Shown here in pieces: positions 24,129 through 32,502 of a stretch of DNA of 64,000 nucleotides (position 1 is the stretch's first letter; every line of letters starts with the position of its first letter). The stretch comes from Dryocola sp032051265. GTDB taxonomy: Bacteria; Pseudomonadota; Gammaproteobacteria; Enterobacterales; Enterobacteriaceae. Made by a program: the position numbers and the translations under genes. The stretch covers positions 62,001 through 126,000 of the forward strand of contig DAMBYU010000002.1 in the NCBI GenBank assembly GCA_032051265.1. Direction: 5' to 3'. The notes beneath the pieces are model-generated. The model was not told the DNA's origin. It saw only the letters and a program-made list of their open reading frames with translations, and did no database searches.

Positions 24129-25130
24129 TTAAGCTGCGCGTACTTTAGCGAGTAACGCCTGCTTTTCAGCCTCGCTCAGGAAGGCGATTTTTAAACCATT
24201 CTCCTGCGCGGTACGAATCTGTGCCGCGCTCAGGCCCGCACGCGGTGCCGCAACGTTATATTCATGCACGATATCGATACCCTGAACCGCAGGGTCGTCG
24301 GTGTTAATCGTTGCCAGCACGCCGCGATCGAGGAATTTGATCAGCGGATGCTTATCCAGAGACGGCACGGTGCTGGTCTGAATATTGGAGGTCAGGCAGG
24401 ATTCAATACCAATGCCTTGCTCCGCCAGGAAATCCATCAGCGCAGGGTCCTCAATCGCCTTAACGCCGTGGCCGATACGCTCGGCGCCCAGCTCGCGAAT
24501 TGCCTGCCAGATGCTTTCCGGTCCGGCCGCTTCGCCTGCGTGCACGGTGATATGCCAGCCTGCATCGCGTGCGCGATTAAAATGGCTCAGGAACAGGCTG
24601 CCGGGGAACCCGAGTTCGTCGCCAGCCAGATCCAGGGCTGTAATCTGGTCGCGGTGGGCGAGCAGGGCTTCCAGCTCGGCCTGACAGGCAGCTTCCCCGA
24701 AGGTACGGCTCATAATGCCTATCAAACGGGCTTCGACGCCAAAATCACGGCAGCCTTCACGCACCCCTTCGATAACGGCTTCAACGACGCCCGCAACCGG
24801 AAGATTGTGGGTCATCGCCATATAACCCGGCGAGAAACGCAGCTCGACATAATGCAGGCCGTTACGGGCGGCATCTTCAATATTTTCCCAGGCCACGCGG
24901 CGGCAGGCGTCAAGGGTGGCAAGCACCTTTACCCCCCAATCCAACTTTGACAGGAAGCTCACCAAATCCGGTGCGGATTCAACGACCTGTACGTGCGGGA
25001 TTAAGTCTTCTATGGAGGTTGCCGGAAGCGGCAAATTATACTGGCGGCCCAGATCGAGGATGGTTTGCGCACGAATATTGCCATCAAGGTGGCGGTGCAA
25101 ATCGGTTAACGGCAGGGTGGTATCAATCAT
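24129..25130 (-). CDS. add: Adenosine deaminase Add
   Basis: Zinc hydrolase converting adenosine and deoxyadenosine to inosine and deoxyinosine in purine salvage. The 333-residue protein has all the metal and catalytic motifs: TDLHRHLDGN (His-x-His), HAGEAAGPESI (zinc His and catalytic Glu region), ERIGHGVK, and TINTDDPAVQG (metal Asp). Length equals E. coli Add. It follows malY on the same strand but is separated from it by a terminator, as expected for an independent gene. Confidence 0.97.
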   Translation of the reverse strand: MIDTTLPLTDLHRHLDGNIRAQTILDLGRQYNLPLPATSIEDLIPHVQVVESAPDLVSFLSKLDWGVKVLATLDACRRVAWENIEDAARNGLHYVELRFSPGYMAMTHNLPVAGVVEAVIEGVREGCRDFGVEARLIGIMSRTFGEAACQAELEALLAHRDQITALDLAGDELGFPGSLFLSHFNRARDAGWHITVHAGEAAGPESIWQAIRELGAERIGHGVKAIEDPALMDFLAEQGIGIESCLTSNIQTSTVPSLDKHPLIKFLDRGVLATINTDDPAVQGIDIVHEYNVAAPRAGLSAAQIRTAQENGLKIAFLSEAEKQALLAKVRAA

Positions 25131-25215
25131 GGTCGCACTCTTTTTTGATTAAAGTGCGTAATAGTATAAAAACATTCACCAGTAAATTGCTATTGGCCAG
25201 CAATAATAAGTTGCG

Positions 25216-25242
25216 CAAATAAATGGGGAGTCGCCTCCCCAT
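25216..25242 (-). terminator. Terminator after malY
   Basis: Minus-strand arms ATGGGGAG and CTCCCCAT (25223-25242) with loop GCGA, followed by TTATTTG. It separates malXY from add. Confidence 0.85.
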
Positions 25243-25246
25243 AAAC

Positions 25247-26419
25247 TTATGACAGCGATTTAATGGCGGCTATCAACCGTTTTACCCCTTCCTCAAGCTT
25301 AACCCGCGGACAACCGGCGTTGAGGCGGATAAACCCTTTTCCCTCTTCCCCATAGGTATATCCCGGCATGATGGCGACTTTTTGCTCCTCAATCAGCGCT
25401 TTTTGCAACAGCCGATCGTCAAGAGCTAGCGGGCGCAGATCAATCCACGCCAGATAGGTTGCTTGCGGCGGCTGCCAGCTGAGTTGCGCAAACTCGCCGT
25501 TCAGGGCATCGGCGACGTACTCAAGATTGCTTTGCAAACAGGCGCGCAGGGCGTCGAGCCACGGCTCGCCTTCACGATAGGCGGCGATATGCGCAACCAG
25601 CGCCAGCACCGCAGGAGAGGAAAGCCCGTCCTGACCTTTCAGTACGCTCAGGTAGTCCTGACGGTCCCGTTCATCGTTAATCAGTCCATAAGCGCCGGTC
25701 AACGCCGGGATATTGAAGCTCTTCGAACCGGAGGTGAATAGCGCCCAGGCGCCTTTACCCACTTCGCACCAGGGCGTGTGTTGATGGCCTTCCCAGATCA
25801 TATCCATATGGATTTCATCGCTGATAACGCGCACGTTGTGTCGGCCACACAGCTCCGCCATCGTTTCCAGTTCTGCACGCGTCCAGACTTTGCCCGTCGG
25901 GTTGTGCGGGCTGCACAGCAGCATTATTTTGCATTCAGGTTTTGCGAGCTGAGCCTCAAGAGCCGCCATATCGCACAGCCAGCCTGCGGCGGTATTTTGC
26001 AGCGGCGCGCTCAATACCTGACGTTTGTTGCCCGCAATCGCTTTATAAAAGGCGTCATAGGCGGGCGTATGGATAAGTACCGCGTCTCCGGGTTCTGACC
26101 ACAGGCGTATCAGCTGCGAAACCATATAAATAACGGACGGGCCATAGACCAGGCTTTCAGGATCGATTGCGCTGTTAAAGCGCTGCTGATACCAGTGCGT
26201 AACGGCGCCGATAAAGTCGTCATTCTTCCAGCGGCTGTAGCCGAGCACCCCGTGCGCGAGGCGTTGTTGCAGCGCCGAGAGAATAACCGGGGCGGTCGGG
26301 AAATCCATATCGGAGATGGTGAAGGGGAGCAAATCAGCCGCGCCAAAACGGTCTGCCACGTAATCCCACTGGGTGCACCACGTGCCGTGGCGATCGACCG
26401 GAACAGAAAAATCGAACAT
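25247..26419 (-). CDS. malY: PLP-dependent C-S lyase and MalT inhibitor MalY
   Basis: Fold-type I PLP enzyme of 390 residues with cystathionine beta-lyase activity; in E. coli it also binds and inactivates the maltose activator MalT. LLCSPHNPTGKVWT holds the conserved Asn, VISDEIHMD the PLP-ring Asp, and FTSGSKSFNIPAL the Schiff-base Lys. It lies 41 bases after malX in a malXY operon controlled by MalI. A 9-base-stem hairpin between the two genes may tune relative expression. Confidence 0.95.
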   Translation of the reverse strand: MFDFSVPVDRHGTWCTQWDYVADRFGAADLLPFTISDMDFPTAPVILSALQQRLAHGVLGYSRWKNDDFIGAVTHWYQQRFNSAIDPESLVYGPSVIYMVSQLIRLWSEPGDAVLIHTPAYDAFYKAIAGNKRQVLSAPLQNTAAGWLCDMAALEAQLAKPECKIMLLCSPHNPTGKVWTRAELETMAELCGRHNVRVISDEIHMDMIWEGHQHTPWCEVGKGAWALFTSGSKSFNIPALTGAYGLINDERDRQDYLSVLKGQDGLSSPAVLALVAHIAAYREGEPWLDALRACLQSNLEYVADALNGEFAQLSWQPPQATYLAWIDLRPLALDDRLLQKALIEEQKVAIMPGYTYGEEGKGFIRLNAGCPRVKLEEGVKRLIAAIKSLS

Positions 26420-26433
26420 AGAACCTCACAGCG

Positions 26434-26455
26434 AAAGGGCGCCTCAGCGCCCTTT
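26434..26455 (-). repeat. Intercistronic hairpin malX-malY
   Basis: AAAGGGCGC (26434-26442) and GCGCCCTTT (26447-26455) with a 4-base loop. No U-tract follows on the minus strand, so it probably stabilises or attenuates the transcript rather than ending it. Confidence 0.65.
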
Positions 26456-26460
26456 CTGGT

Positions 26461-28053
26461 TTACGCCTGTGCCGTACTCATCAGGCTTGCCATTTCATCT
26501 TTAACCGACTGTACCTGCGGCCCGATGACCACCTGCAGGTTGTGCTGGTTTAGCTGCACAACGCCGATAGCGCGGAGATTTTTCAGCGCGGCGCTGTCAA
26601 TCAGCGACATATCTTTCACCGTCATACGCAGGCGGGTAATGCAGTTATCCAGCGTGACGACGTTTTCAGCCCCGCCAAGCGCTGCAAGCATCGCCGGAAC
26701 ATTGTAGCCGGATTTACCCACCTGACCCGCAAGCGCTTTTTCCGCGCTGCTGGTGGTGTCGATATCGCGGCCCGGCGTTTTGATGTTAAAGCGGGTAATG
26801 GCGAAGCGGAAGATACCGTAGTACACCGCAAACCAGACAGCCCCGACAACCGGCACCATGTACCACCTGGTAGACAGGCCATGCAGAATGCCGAACACCA
26901 CGAAGTCGATAACGTTACCGTCGGTATTGCCGATAGTCACACCCAGCACCGCCATCATGGTAAAGCCAAGCCCGGTCAGCAGGGCATGAATGAGGTACAG
27001 CATCGGCGCTACGAACAAGAACAGGAACTCCAGCGGCTCTGTGGTGCCGCCCACAACGCAGGCAATCACGCCGGAAATCAGCAGGCCTTTAATTTTGTGG
27101 CGGTTTTCCGGGCGCGCGCAGTGATACATCGCCAGCGCCGCACCGGGCAGGCCGCCCAGGAAGGCAGGCATTTTACCCTGCGAAAGGAAGCGGGTCGCGC
27201 TTTCAGAGAAACCGTGAACCGTAGGGCAGCTCAGCTGCGCCTGGAAGATAGTCAGCGCGCCGCTGACGCTATGGCCGCAAACGTCCATCGTGCCGCCAGC
27301 CTCGGTAAAGCGGATCAGCGCCACCAGAATATGCTGCAGACCAAACGGCAGCAGCAGACGTTCGCCGGTGCCGAAAATCATCGGACCGAACACGCCGGCG
27401 CTGTTAATCAGATTGCCAATGCCGGTGATGCCCGCAGCGAATACCGGCCAGATCAGGGGAATAACCAGCCCGACCAGACCCATCACTACGGTTGTGATAA
27501 TGGGGACAAAGCGGGTGCCGCCGAAGAAGGCCAGCGCGTCCGGCAGGCGGATATTGTGGAAGCGTTTATGCAGCATCGCTACAATCACGCCGGCGATAAC
27601 GGCGCCAAGAATGCCGGTATCGATAGACTGAATGCCCAGCACGCTCTGTACGTTGTTCGCTTTCAGAATCGCGGCATCGGTCGTGGGCAGAATACCTTTG
27701 GCGGTGAGCCAGAAGTTAACCCCGAGGTTCATCACCACGTAACCAACAAATCCGGCAAAGGCGGCAACGCCTTTATTTTCACTCGCCAGACCCAGCGGAA
27801 TAGCGATACAGAACATGACCGGCAGGAAGCTGAAGGCGAACGAGCCAACCTTGCTCATCCAGATAAAGATCGGTTGCAGCACCGGATTACCCAGCGCAGG
27901 CAGTAAGGTGATAACGTCATGGCTGCTTAACGAGCTGCCGATACCGAGCATGATGCCGCAGAATGACAGCAGCGCCACCGGTAGCATGAAGGTTTTGCCG
28001 AGGTTTTGAAAAAACTCCCAAAGCGTAACTTTTTGTGATGTATTAGCCGCCAT
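26461..28053 (-). CDS. malX: PTS EIICB component MalX (glucose/maltose family)
   Basis: Phosphotransferase permease of 530 residues, equal to E. coli MalX. The N-terminal EIIC domain has about ten hydrophobic segments and the block TGERLLLPFGLQHILVALIRFTEAGG. The C-terminal EIIB domain carries the phosphorylated Cys in TLDNCITRLRMTVKD (about residue 460). E. coli MalX can transport glucose and maltose when overproduced; its physiological substrate is unknown. It is divergent from its repressor malI across a region with two MalI operators. Confidence 0.95.
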   Translation of the reverse strand: MAANTSQKVTLWEFFQNLGKTFMLPVALLSFCGIMLGIGSSLSSHDVITLLPALGNPVLQPIFIWMSKVGSFAFSFLPVMFCIAIPLGLASENKGVAAFAGFVGYVVMNLGVNFWLTAKGILPTTDAAILKANNVQSVLGIQSIDTGILGAVIAGVIVAMLHKRFHNIRLPDALAFFGGTRFVPIITTVVMGLVGLVIPLIWPVFAAGITGIGNLINSAGVFGPMIFGTGERLLLPFGLQHILVALIRFTEAGGTMDVCGHSVSGALTIFQAQLSCPTVHGFSESATRFLSQGKMPAFLGGLPGAALAMYHCARPENRHKIKGLLISGVIACVVGGTTEPLEFLFLFVAPMLYLIHALLTGLGFTMMAVLGVTIGNTDGNVIDFVVFGILHGLSTRWYMVPVVGAVWFAVYYGIFRFAITRFNIKTPGRDIDTTSSAEKALAGQVGKSGYNVPAMLAALGGAENVVTLDNCITRLRMTVKDMSLIDSAALKNLRAIGVVQLNQHNLQVVIGPQVQSVKDEMASLMSTAQA

Positions 28054-28108
28054 AACGACTCCTGTACCCTGAGTGATAAAAGAGAGTGAAGTACGAAACC
28101 AGCCGGAT

Positions 28109-28124
28109 GATAAAACGTTTTACC
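28109..28124. promoter_or_regulatory. MalI operator O1 (malX side)
   Basis: GATAAAACGTTTTACC matches the MalI palindrome GATAAAACGTTTTATC except at one of the last bases. It is about 55 bases upstream of the malX start, in position to block its promoter. Confidence 0.85.
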
Positions 28125-28133
28125 AAAGTATAT

Positions 28134-28149
28134 TGCGTGATAGTTCACA
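28134..28149. promoter_or_regulatory. Candidate CRP site between malX and malI
   Basis: TGCGTGATAGTTCACA matches 8 of 10 CRP half-site bases (perfect TCACA right half). E. coli malI and malX are CRP-dependent, and the site lies between the two MalI operators as expected. Confidence 0.5.
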
Positions 28150-28187
28150 GATTAAAAAGGTAACAAAGCGCTTAATATACGCACTTG

Positions 28188-28203
28188 GATAAAACGTTTT
28201 ATC
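28188..28203. promoter_or_regulatory. MalI operator O2 (malI side)
   Basis: GATAAAACGTTTTATC is a perfect 16-base palindrome and a perfect match to the MalI operator. It lies 36 bases before malI, supporting autorepression. Confidence 0.9.
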
Positions 28204-28239
28204 TTACGGAAAACCTGATACACGGGAGCAGTTCCGTTT

Positions 28240-29274
28240 ATGACCACGATGGCAAAAAAAATCACTATTAACGACGTTGCCGATGCCGCAGGCGTATCGG
28301 TGACGACGGTCTCGCTCGTGCTCAGTGGCAAAGGCAGAATCTCCGCGGCTACCGGCACGCGCGTAAATGAAGCTATCGAAAAACTCGGTTTTGTGCGCAA
28401 CCGGCAGGCGGCATCGCTGCGCGGAGGGCAAAGCGGCGTTATTGGTCTGATAGTCCGCGATCTGTGCAATCCTTTTTATGCGGAGCTAACAGCGGGGCTG
28501 ACGGATGAACTGGAAAAGCAGGGCAAATTGCTTTTCCTCACCCAAAGCGGCGCGCAAGGCCAGCATATGCAGCGCTGCTTCGAGACGCTTATCGCCCAGG
28601 GGGTGGACGGCATTATTATCGCTGGCGCTGCGGGACAGGGCGCGGAACTCAGGGAGTTAGCCGAACAAAAAAACATGCCGCTGCTCTTTGCCTCCCGCGC
28701 CAGCTATCTCGACGAAGTGGACATCATCCGCCCGGATAATATGCAGGCCGCGCAGCTGGTGACGGAACATTTAATTAAACGGGGGCACCAGCGAATTGCC
28801 TGGATCGGCGGCCGGGGCTCGTCACTGACGCGTGCAGAACGCCTCGGTGGCTATTGTTCAACGCTGTTAAAGTTTGGGCTGCCGTTCCATAGCGAATGGA
28901 TTATCGAATGCGAGTCCAGCCAGAAGCAGGCGGCGGATGCGATTACCACCCTGCTGCACCAGAATCCAACCATTACGGCCGTGCTGTGCCATAACAACAC
29001 CATCGCCATGGGGGCCTGGTTTGGCCTGCTGCGTGCCGGACGGCAAAGCGGAGAAGGGAGCCTGGACAGCTATTATGACCGTCACGTCGCTCTGGCCGCT
29101 TTCGCGGAAGTAATGGATGAAGAGCTGGACGATCTACCCCTGACCTGGGTATCCACGCCAGCAAGAGAAATCGGCCGCAGCGCAGGACAGCGTATCCTGG
29201 CCCGGGCAAAAAACGGCGATGATGAAGTGCGTAACCAGATAATGCCCGCGCGGCTGGTGGCGTGGAAGAGTTGA
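28240..29274 (+). CDS. malI: LacI-family repressor MalI
   Basis: Repressor of the divergent malXY operon and of itself. The 344-residue protein begins with a LacI helix-turn-helix and hinge: KKITINDVADAAGVSVTTVSLVLSGKGRIS. A periplasmic-binding-like effector domain follows (GVIGLIVRDLCNPFYAELTAGL). The match to E. coli MalI is strong over the whole length. ATG 28240 is used; an in-frame ATG at 28249 (MAKKITI) is an alternative, since the ribosome site (GGAG) is rather distant from both. The inducer is unknown. Confidence 0.95.
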   Translation: MTTMAKKITINDVADAAGVSVTTVSLVLSGKGRISAATGTRVNEAIEKLGFVRNRQAASLRGGQSGVIGLIVRDLCNPFYAELTAGLTDELEKQGKLLFLTQSGAQGQHMQRCFETLIAQGVDGIIIAGAAGQGAELRELAEQKNMPLLFASRASYLDEVDIIRPDNMQAAQLVTEHLIKRGHQRIAWIGGRGSSLTRAERLGGYCSTLLKFGLPFHSEWIIECESSQKQAADAITTLLHQNPTITAVLCHNNTIAMGAWFGLLRAGRQSGEGSLDSYYDRHVALAAFAEVMDEELDDLPLTWVSTPAREIGRSAGQRILARAKNGDDEVRNQIMPARLVAWKS

Positions 29275-29279
29275 AGATA

Positions 29280-29303
29280 TTAAAAAGCCTCCCGAAGGAG
29301 GCT
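29280..29303. terminator. Terminator between malI and ydgA
   Basis: AGCCTCC (29286-29292) and GGAGGCT (29297-29303) with loop CGAA. A T-run follows on the minus strand (TTTTTAAT), so it mainly ends ydgA, though the stem can also act on malI. Confidence 0.8.
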
Positions 29304-29311
29304 GGTAAGAC

Positions 29312-30844
29312 TTACTGCTGAGGCGCAGCCGGAGCAGGCGCTTCAAGCTCCGGCGCCGGAGGCGGTACGTCAGTACCCGGCAGGCCAAACATGCCAATCA
29401 GATCGCTCAGGGACATTTTCTGGCCGTTAAGCGTTGCCTGGCCGTTGGCGTATTGCAGGCTGGAGACGATGTTGTTGTTTTCCATAGTGGTGACGCGGAA
29501 CATCTGGCCCATCGCCGCCAGGCCTTTGATCTGCTGGCTTGCCAGCTTCGCGGCGTCATCCTCTTTATAGCCTTCAAGCTGCGCGACCTGGGTCATTAAC
29601 CGCGTCGCCATATCCATTGGGATCACAAGCTTGCTGTCGAGGGATTTCAACACGCGGTCCAGCTGCTTTTCAGGCGTGGCTGCTTCACCTGTGGCTGCGG
29701 CCGGATCTTTTAAGAACAGCGAAAGGTTGAAGGTGCTTTCGCCTTTGTCGTTTTTCCAGCTCAGCGGCGCAACGGTAACGACCGGGTTGCCTTTGAGCAG
29801 CAGCGGGAAGTTGGCGGCAAAGACCTCAATCACTTTCTGCTGATAAATTTCCGGGTTTTCCACCACGGCCGGATCGGCCAGCAGCTTCTGGGATTCGGCG
29901 TTATAAATCTTGCTGAACTCATGCATCGCGGCGCCGTCGATATTGCCGACTTTCAGCGTCAGTTTGCCGCTGCCCATATTTTGGTTCTGTACTTTCAACG
30001 CGTCGATGGAGTAATCGATCTGCCCGGAAAGGTGCTTTTTATCTGCCTGCACGTCTGATTTAGCGTTAAGCGTGAGGCCTTCTAAGACCGCCATTTCTTT
30101 GCCTTCAACGGCAATCGCCAGTTTTTCGATTGCGACTTTTTGCTCGCCTACGCGCTCGTCGAATTCGCTGCGTTGGGTGCTGCCGTCGGTTTTCACGTTG
30201 TTGAATGTCATCTGCACGTGCTGGCCGTACTGATTAACCGTGTTCACGAGGCCGCTTTGAGCTTCGCCGGAAAGAGCGATTTTATTGCCTTCACCGTCTA
30301 CGTCAGCCGTAAACTGGCCGCCGCTGAAGGCTACTTTCTCGTCGCCGTTTGCATAGTTCAGCGGAAGAAGTTCGATATCAGAAGACGTAGCACCGCTGTA
30401 GCCCACACGGGTTTGCGCATCGACAAAAGAGTGGCCTTTAGTGATGTCAAACAGCGGCTTAGTGGTTGGGTTATTAACCAGCACGGTACGGATGGAAGCC
30501 ATGCTCGGGATCAGGTTGAATTTTTTTAACTGGGCAAACGGGAAAGGACCGTGGTCGATGTTTTCTGCAAACACAACGCTTTGATCCGGTTTCAGAAACG
30601 CGCTTTGCTTGCCCGCCGTCGGTTTAATGACCAACTGCATGCTGCTGTGGAACAGGCCACGGTGATAGTCCTGGTAGCTCAGCGTCAAACCGGCTTCAGG
30701 AGAGGCCCTGTTTAATTCGCTGTTCGCATTGCCGATCATTTCAGCCATGCGTCCTTCAAGCTGTTTGCCGGTGTACCAGGCCGCACCCGTCCACACCACG
30801 CCCAGCGCAACAATTACACCTACCGCAACCAGAGATTTTTTCAT
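29312..30844 (-). CDS. ydgA: DUF945 family protein YdgA
   Basis: Protein of 510 residues with one N-terminal membrane helix (about residues 5-24), then a large probably periplasmic domain rich in repeated beta segments. It matches E. coli YdgA (about 502 residues) in length and sequence (DRVLKSLDSKLVIPMDMATRLM). The C-terminus here ends in a Pro/Ala-rich tail (PPPAPELEAPAPAAPQQ). The function is unknown; it is a GC-rich typical core gene downstream of manA but separated from it by several hairpins. Confidence 0.9.
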   Translation of the reverse strand: MKKSLVAVGVIVALGVVWTGAAWYTGKQLEGRMAEMIGNANSELNRASPEAGLTLSYQDYHRGLFHSSMQLVIKPTAGKQSAFLKPDQSVVFAENIDHGPFPFAQLKKFNLIPSMASIRTVLVNNPTTKPLFDITKGHSFVDAQTRVGYSGATSSDIELLPLNYANGDEKVAFSGGQFTADVDGEGNKIALSGEAQSGLVNTVNQYGQHVQMTFNNVKTDGSTQRSEFDERVGEQKVAIEKLAIAVEGKEMAVLEGLTLNAKSDVQADKKHLSGQIDYSIDALKVQNQNMGSGKLTLKVGNIDGAAMHEFSKIYNAESQKLLADPAVVENPEIYQQKVIEVFAANFPLLLKGNPVVTVAPLSWKNDKGESTFNLSLFLKDPAAATGEAATPEKQLDRVLKSLDSKLVIPMDMATRLMTQVAQLEGYKEDDAAKLASQQIKGLAAMGQMFRVTTMENNNIVSSLQYANGQATLNGQKMSLSDLIGMFGLPGTDVPPPAPELEAPAPAAPQQ

Positions 30845-30898
30845 CTTGTCCTGTCCATTTTGAAGCGGCGGTCAGATATCCCCTGACCGTCGAATGAA

Positions 30899-30916
30899 AA
30901 ACGCCCGCAGGCGTTT
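30899..30916 (-). terminator. Hairpin copy A in the manA-ydgA gap
   Basis: AAACGCC and GGCGTTT with loop CGCA; on the minus strand it is followed by TTCATTC, giving a weak U-tract. An identical 18-base copy is at 31045-31062. Confidence 0.55.
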
Positions 30917-30928
30917 CCTGTTGGTATC

Positions 30929-30960
30929 AACCACCCGAAAAACGTGGTTTTCGGGTGGTT
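30929..30960. repeat. Perfect 13-base inverted repeat in the manA-ydgA gap
   Basis: AACCACCCGAAAA (30929-30941) and TTTTCGGGTGGTT (30948-30960) with a 6-base loop. Being symmetric, it can form on either transcript; no gene overlaps it. Confidence 0.75.
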
Positions 30961-31044
30961 AGGTCAAACCAGAAGACATAATTCTTTGTTTTTATGAGCT
31001 CGAATTTCAGATCTGTTCAAACAGGAAAATTTGTCAGTGGTCTT

Positions 31045-31062
31045 AAACGCCCGCAGGCGTTT
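31045..31062 (-). terminator. Hairpin copy B in the manA-ydgA gap
   Basis: Same 18-base hairpin as at 30899-30916, 61 bases after the manA stop on the minus strand, followed there by AAGACC (no U-tract). It may act with the other two hairpins to end or trim the manA mRNA. Confidence 0.5.
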
Positions 31063-31122
31063 TGAAAACTATCGCTTTAAGCTTAGCAATCCACACATAA
31101 AAGATCAGTAAGTTACTTAAAT

Positions 31123-32295
31123 TCAGCGTTTGTTATAGACGCGAGCGATACGACCTACGCCGCTTGCTAAAACCGGTGATTCGTTTGACGCGATAAAAGC
31201 GGACTCGCCAGGCTTAAGCACCAGCTGCTGCTCGCCTTTGCTGAGCACGGTTTCACCTTCCACGCAGAACACGATGGCCGCGCTATTTTGTGCCAGAGCG
31301 GCTGGCGTTGCGTTCAACTCATGTAAGGAGAAAGCAAAATCTTCTACCGGAATAGGGAAGTCCAGTTCGCAGCCGTTTTGCTGCGGCTGAGTCAGCAGCT
31401 CATCCGCGGCTTTCGGCTCAAACTTCACGTTGGCGACCAGTTCAGGGATGTCGATATATTTTGGCGTCAGGCCCGCGCGCAGCACGTTGTCTGAGTTAGC
31501 CATCACCTCGAGCGCTACGCCTTTCAGGTAAGCGTGCGGGGTTTCTGCAAACAGGAACATGGCCTCACCCGGCTCCAGTTTAACCACGTTGAGCAACAGG
31601 GGAGAGAACAGACCGCTATCGTCCGGGTAGAATTCAGAAATTACGCGGATGGTTTCCCACGGCTCGCCCTGCTGGCTGTTCAGCGCGGCTTTCAGCACGG
31701 CTAACGCACGGGATTTTTCTTCGCCCTGCATATTCAGCAGGCTGGCAAACAGCTGCGCCAGGCGTTCGGCACCGGGCTCCTGCAGAAAGTGGGCGATAGC
31801 GTTATGCGCGCCAGAAACCGGCTGCAGCAAAGAGACGATTTCAGCGAACTCGCGGAAGGCATTCATGGCAAGGAACGGCGTCAGCGCAAAAACCAGCTCA
31901 GGCTTGTGGTTAGGGTCTTTGTAATTACGCTCGGCGGCGTCAAGCGGGATGCCAGCCGCATTTTCCTTCGCAAAGCCAATTTCAGACGCTTTTTTGTTTG
32001 GGTGCACCTGAATAGAAAGGGGCTGATCGGCGCAGAGCACTTTGAAAAGGAACGGCAGTTCGCCAAATCGCTGTGCAACGGCCTCGCCCAGGGCGGCATT
32101 TTTATCGGCGTCAATCACTTCCCGTAACGCGCATGGCTGGCCGTTTTTCAGCACTTTAGAACTGCTTTTCGGGTGCGCACCCATCCACAGTTCCGCCATT
32201 GGCAGGTTGTCCGGGTTCTGCATGCCGTAGAGTTCCGTTAAGGCAGTTTTACTTCCCCATGCGTAGTTCTGCACCGAGTTGATTAATTTTTGCAT
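31123..32295 (-). CDS. manA: Mannose-6-phosphate isomerase ManA
   Basis: Zinc-dependent type I phosphomannose isomerase interconverting mannose-6-P and fructose-6-P, needed for mannose use and for GDP-mannose synthesis. Zinc ligands lie in LSIQVHPNK (Gln and His), DPNHKPELVFAL (Glu) and FAETPHAYLKG (His). ATG 32295 (MQKLINSVQNYAWGSK) has AGGG upstream and gives 390 residues, about the E. coli length; the upstream TTG is not needed. It is divergent from fumA. Confidence 0.96.
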   Translation of the reverse strand: MQKLINSVQNYAWGSKTALTELYGMQNPDNLPMAELWMGAHPKSSSKVLKNGQPCALREVIDADKNAALGEAVAQRFGELPFLFKVLCADQPLSIQVHPNKKASEIGFAKENAAGIPLDAAERNYKDPNHKPELVFALTPFLAMNAFREFAEIVSLLQPVSGAHNAIAHFLQEPGAERLAQLFASLLNMQGEEKSRALAVLKAALNSQQGEPWETIRVISEFYPDDSGLFSPLLLNVVKLEPGEAMFLFAETPHAYLKGVALEVMANSDNVLRAGLTPKYIDIPELVANVKFEPKAADELLTQPQQNGCELDFPIPVEDFAFSLHELNATPAALAQNSAAIVFCVEGETVLSKGEQQLVLKPGESAFIASNESPVLASGVGRIARVYNKR

Positions 32296-32502
32296 TATCA
32301 AGCCCTGTTGTAATGTAGATAAGATTGCGACTATTAAAGCAATTATCCGTCGGGAAGTAACCAGGGGAGCAAAAAGTCGTATTAGTCTCAGTTTTTGTTA
32401 AAAATTTGTGTAGCATGTTGTGATTAAATTTTTAGCCTGGCACAGCCTCCCGTGCCCGCCGCCAGCATAATTAACGTATCTGATGTCGCAAGTGAGAGAA
32501 CA

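Noticed and set aside
26881..27906. 341-codon + strand frame opposite malX
   Set aside because: Shadow of a well-conserved membrane transporter gene; composition rich in His/Gln/Asn and no family resemblance.
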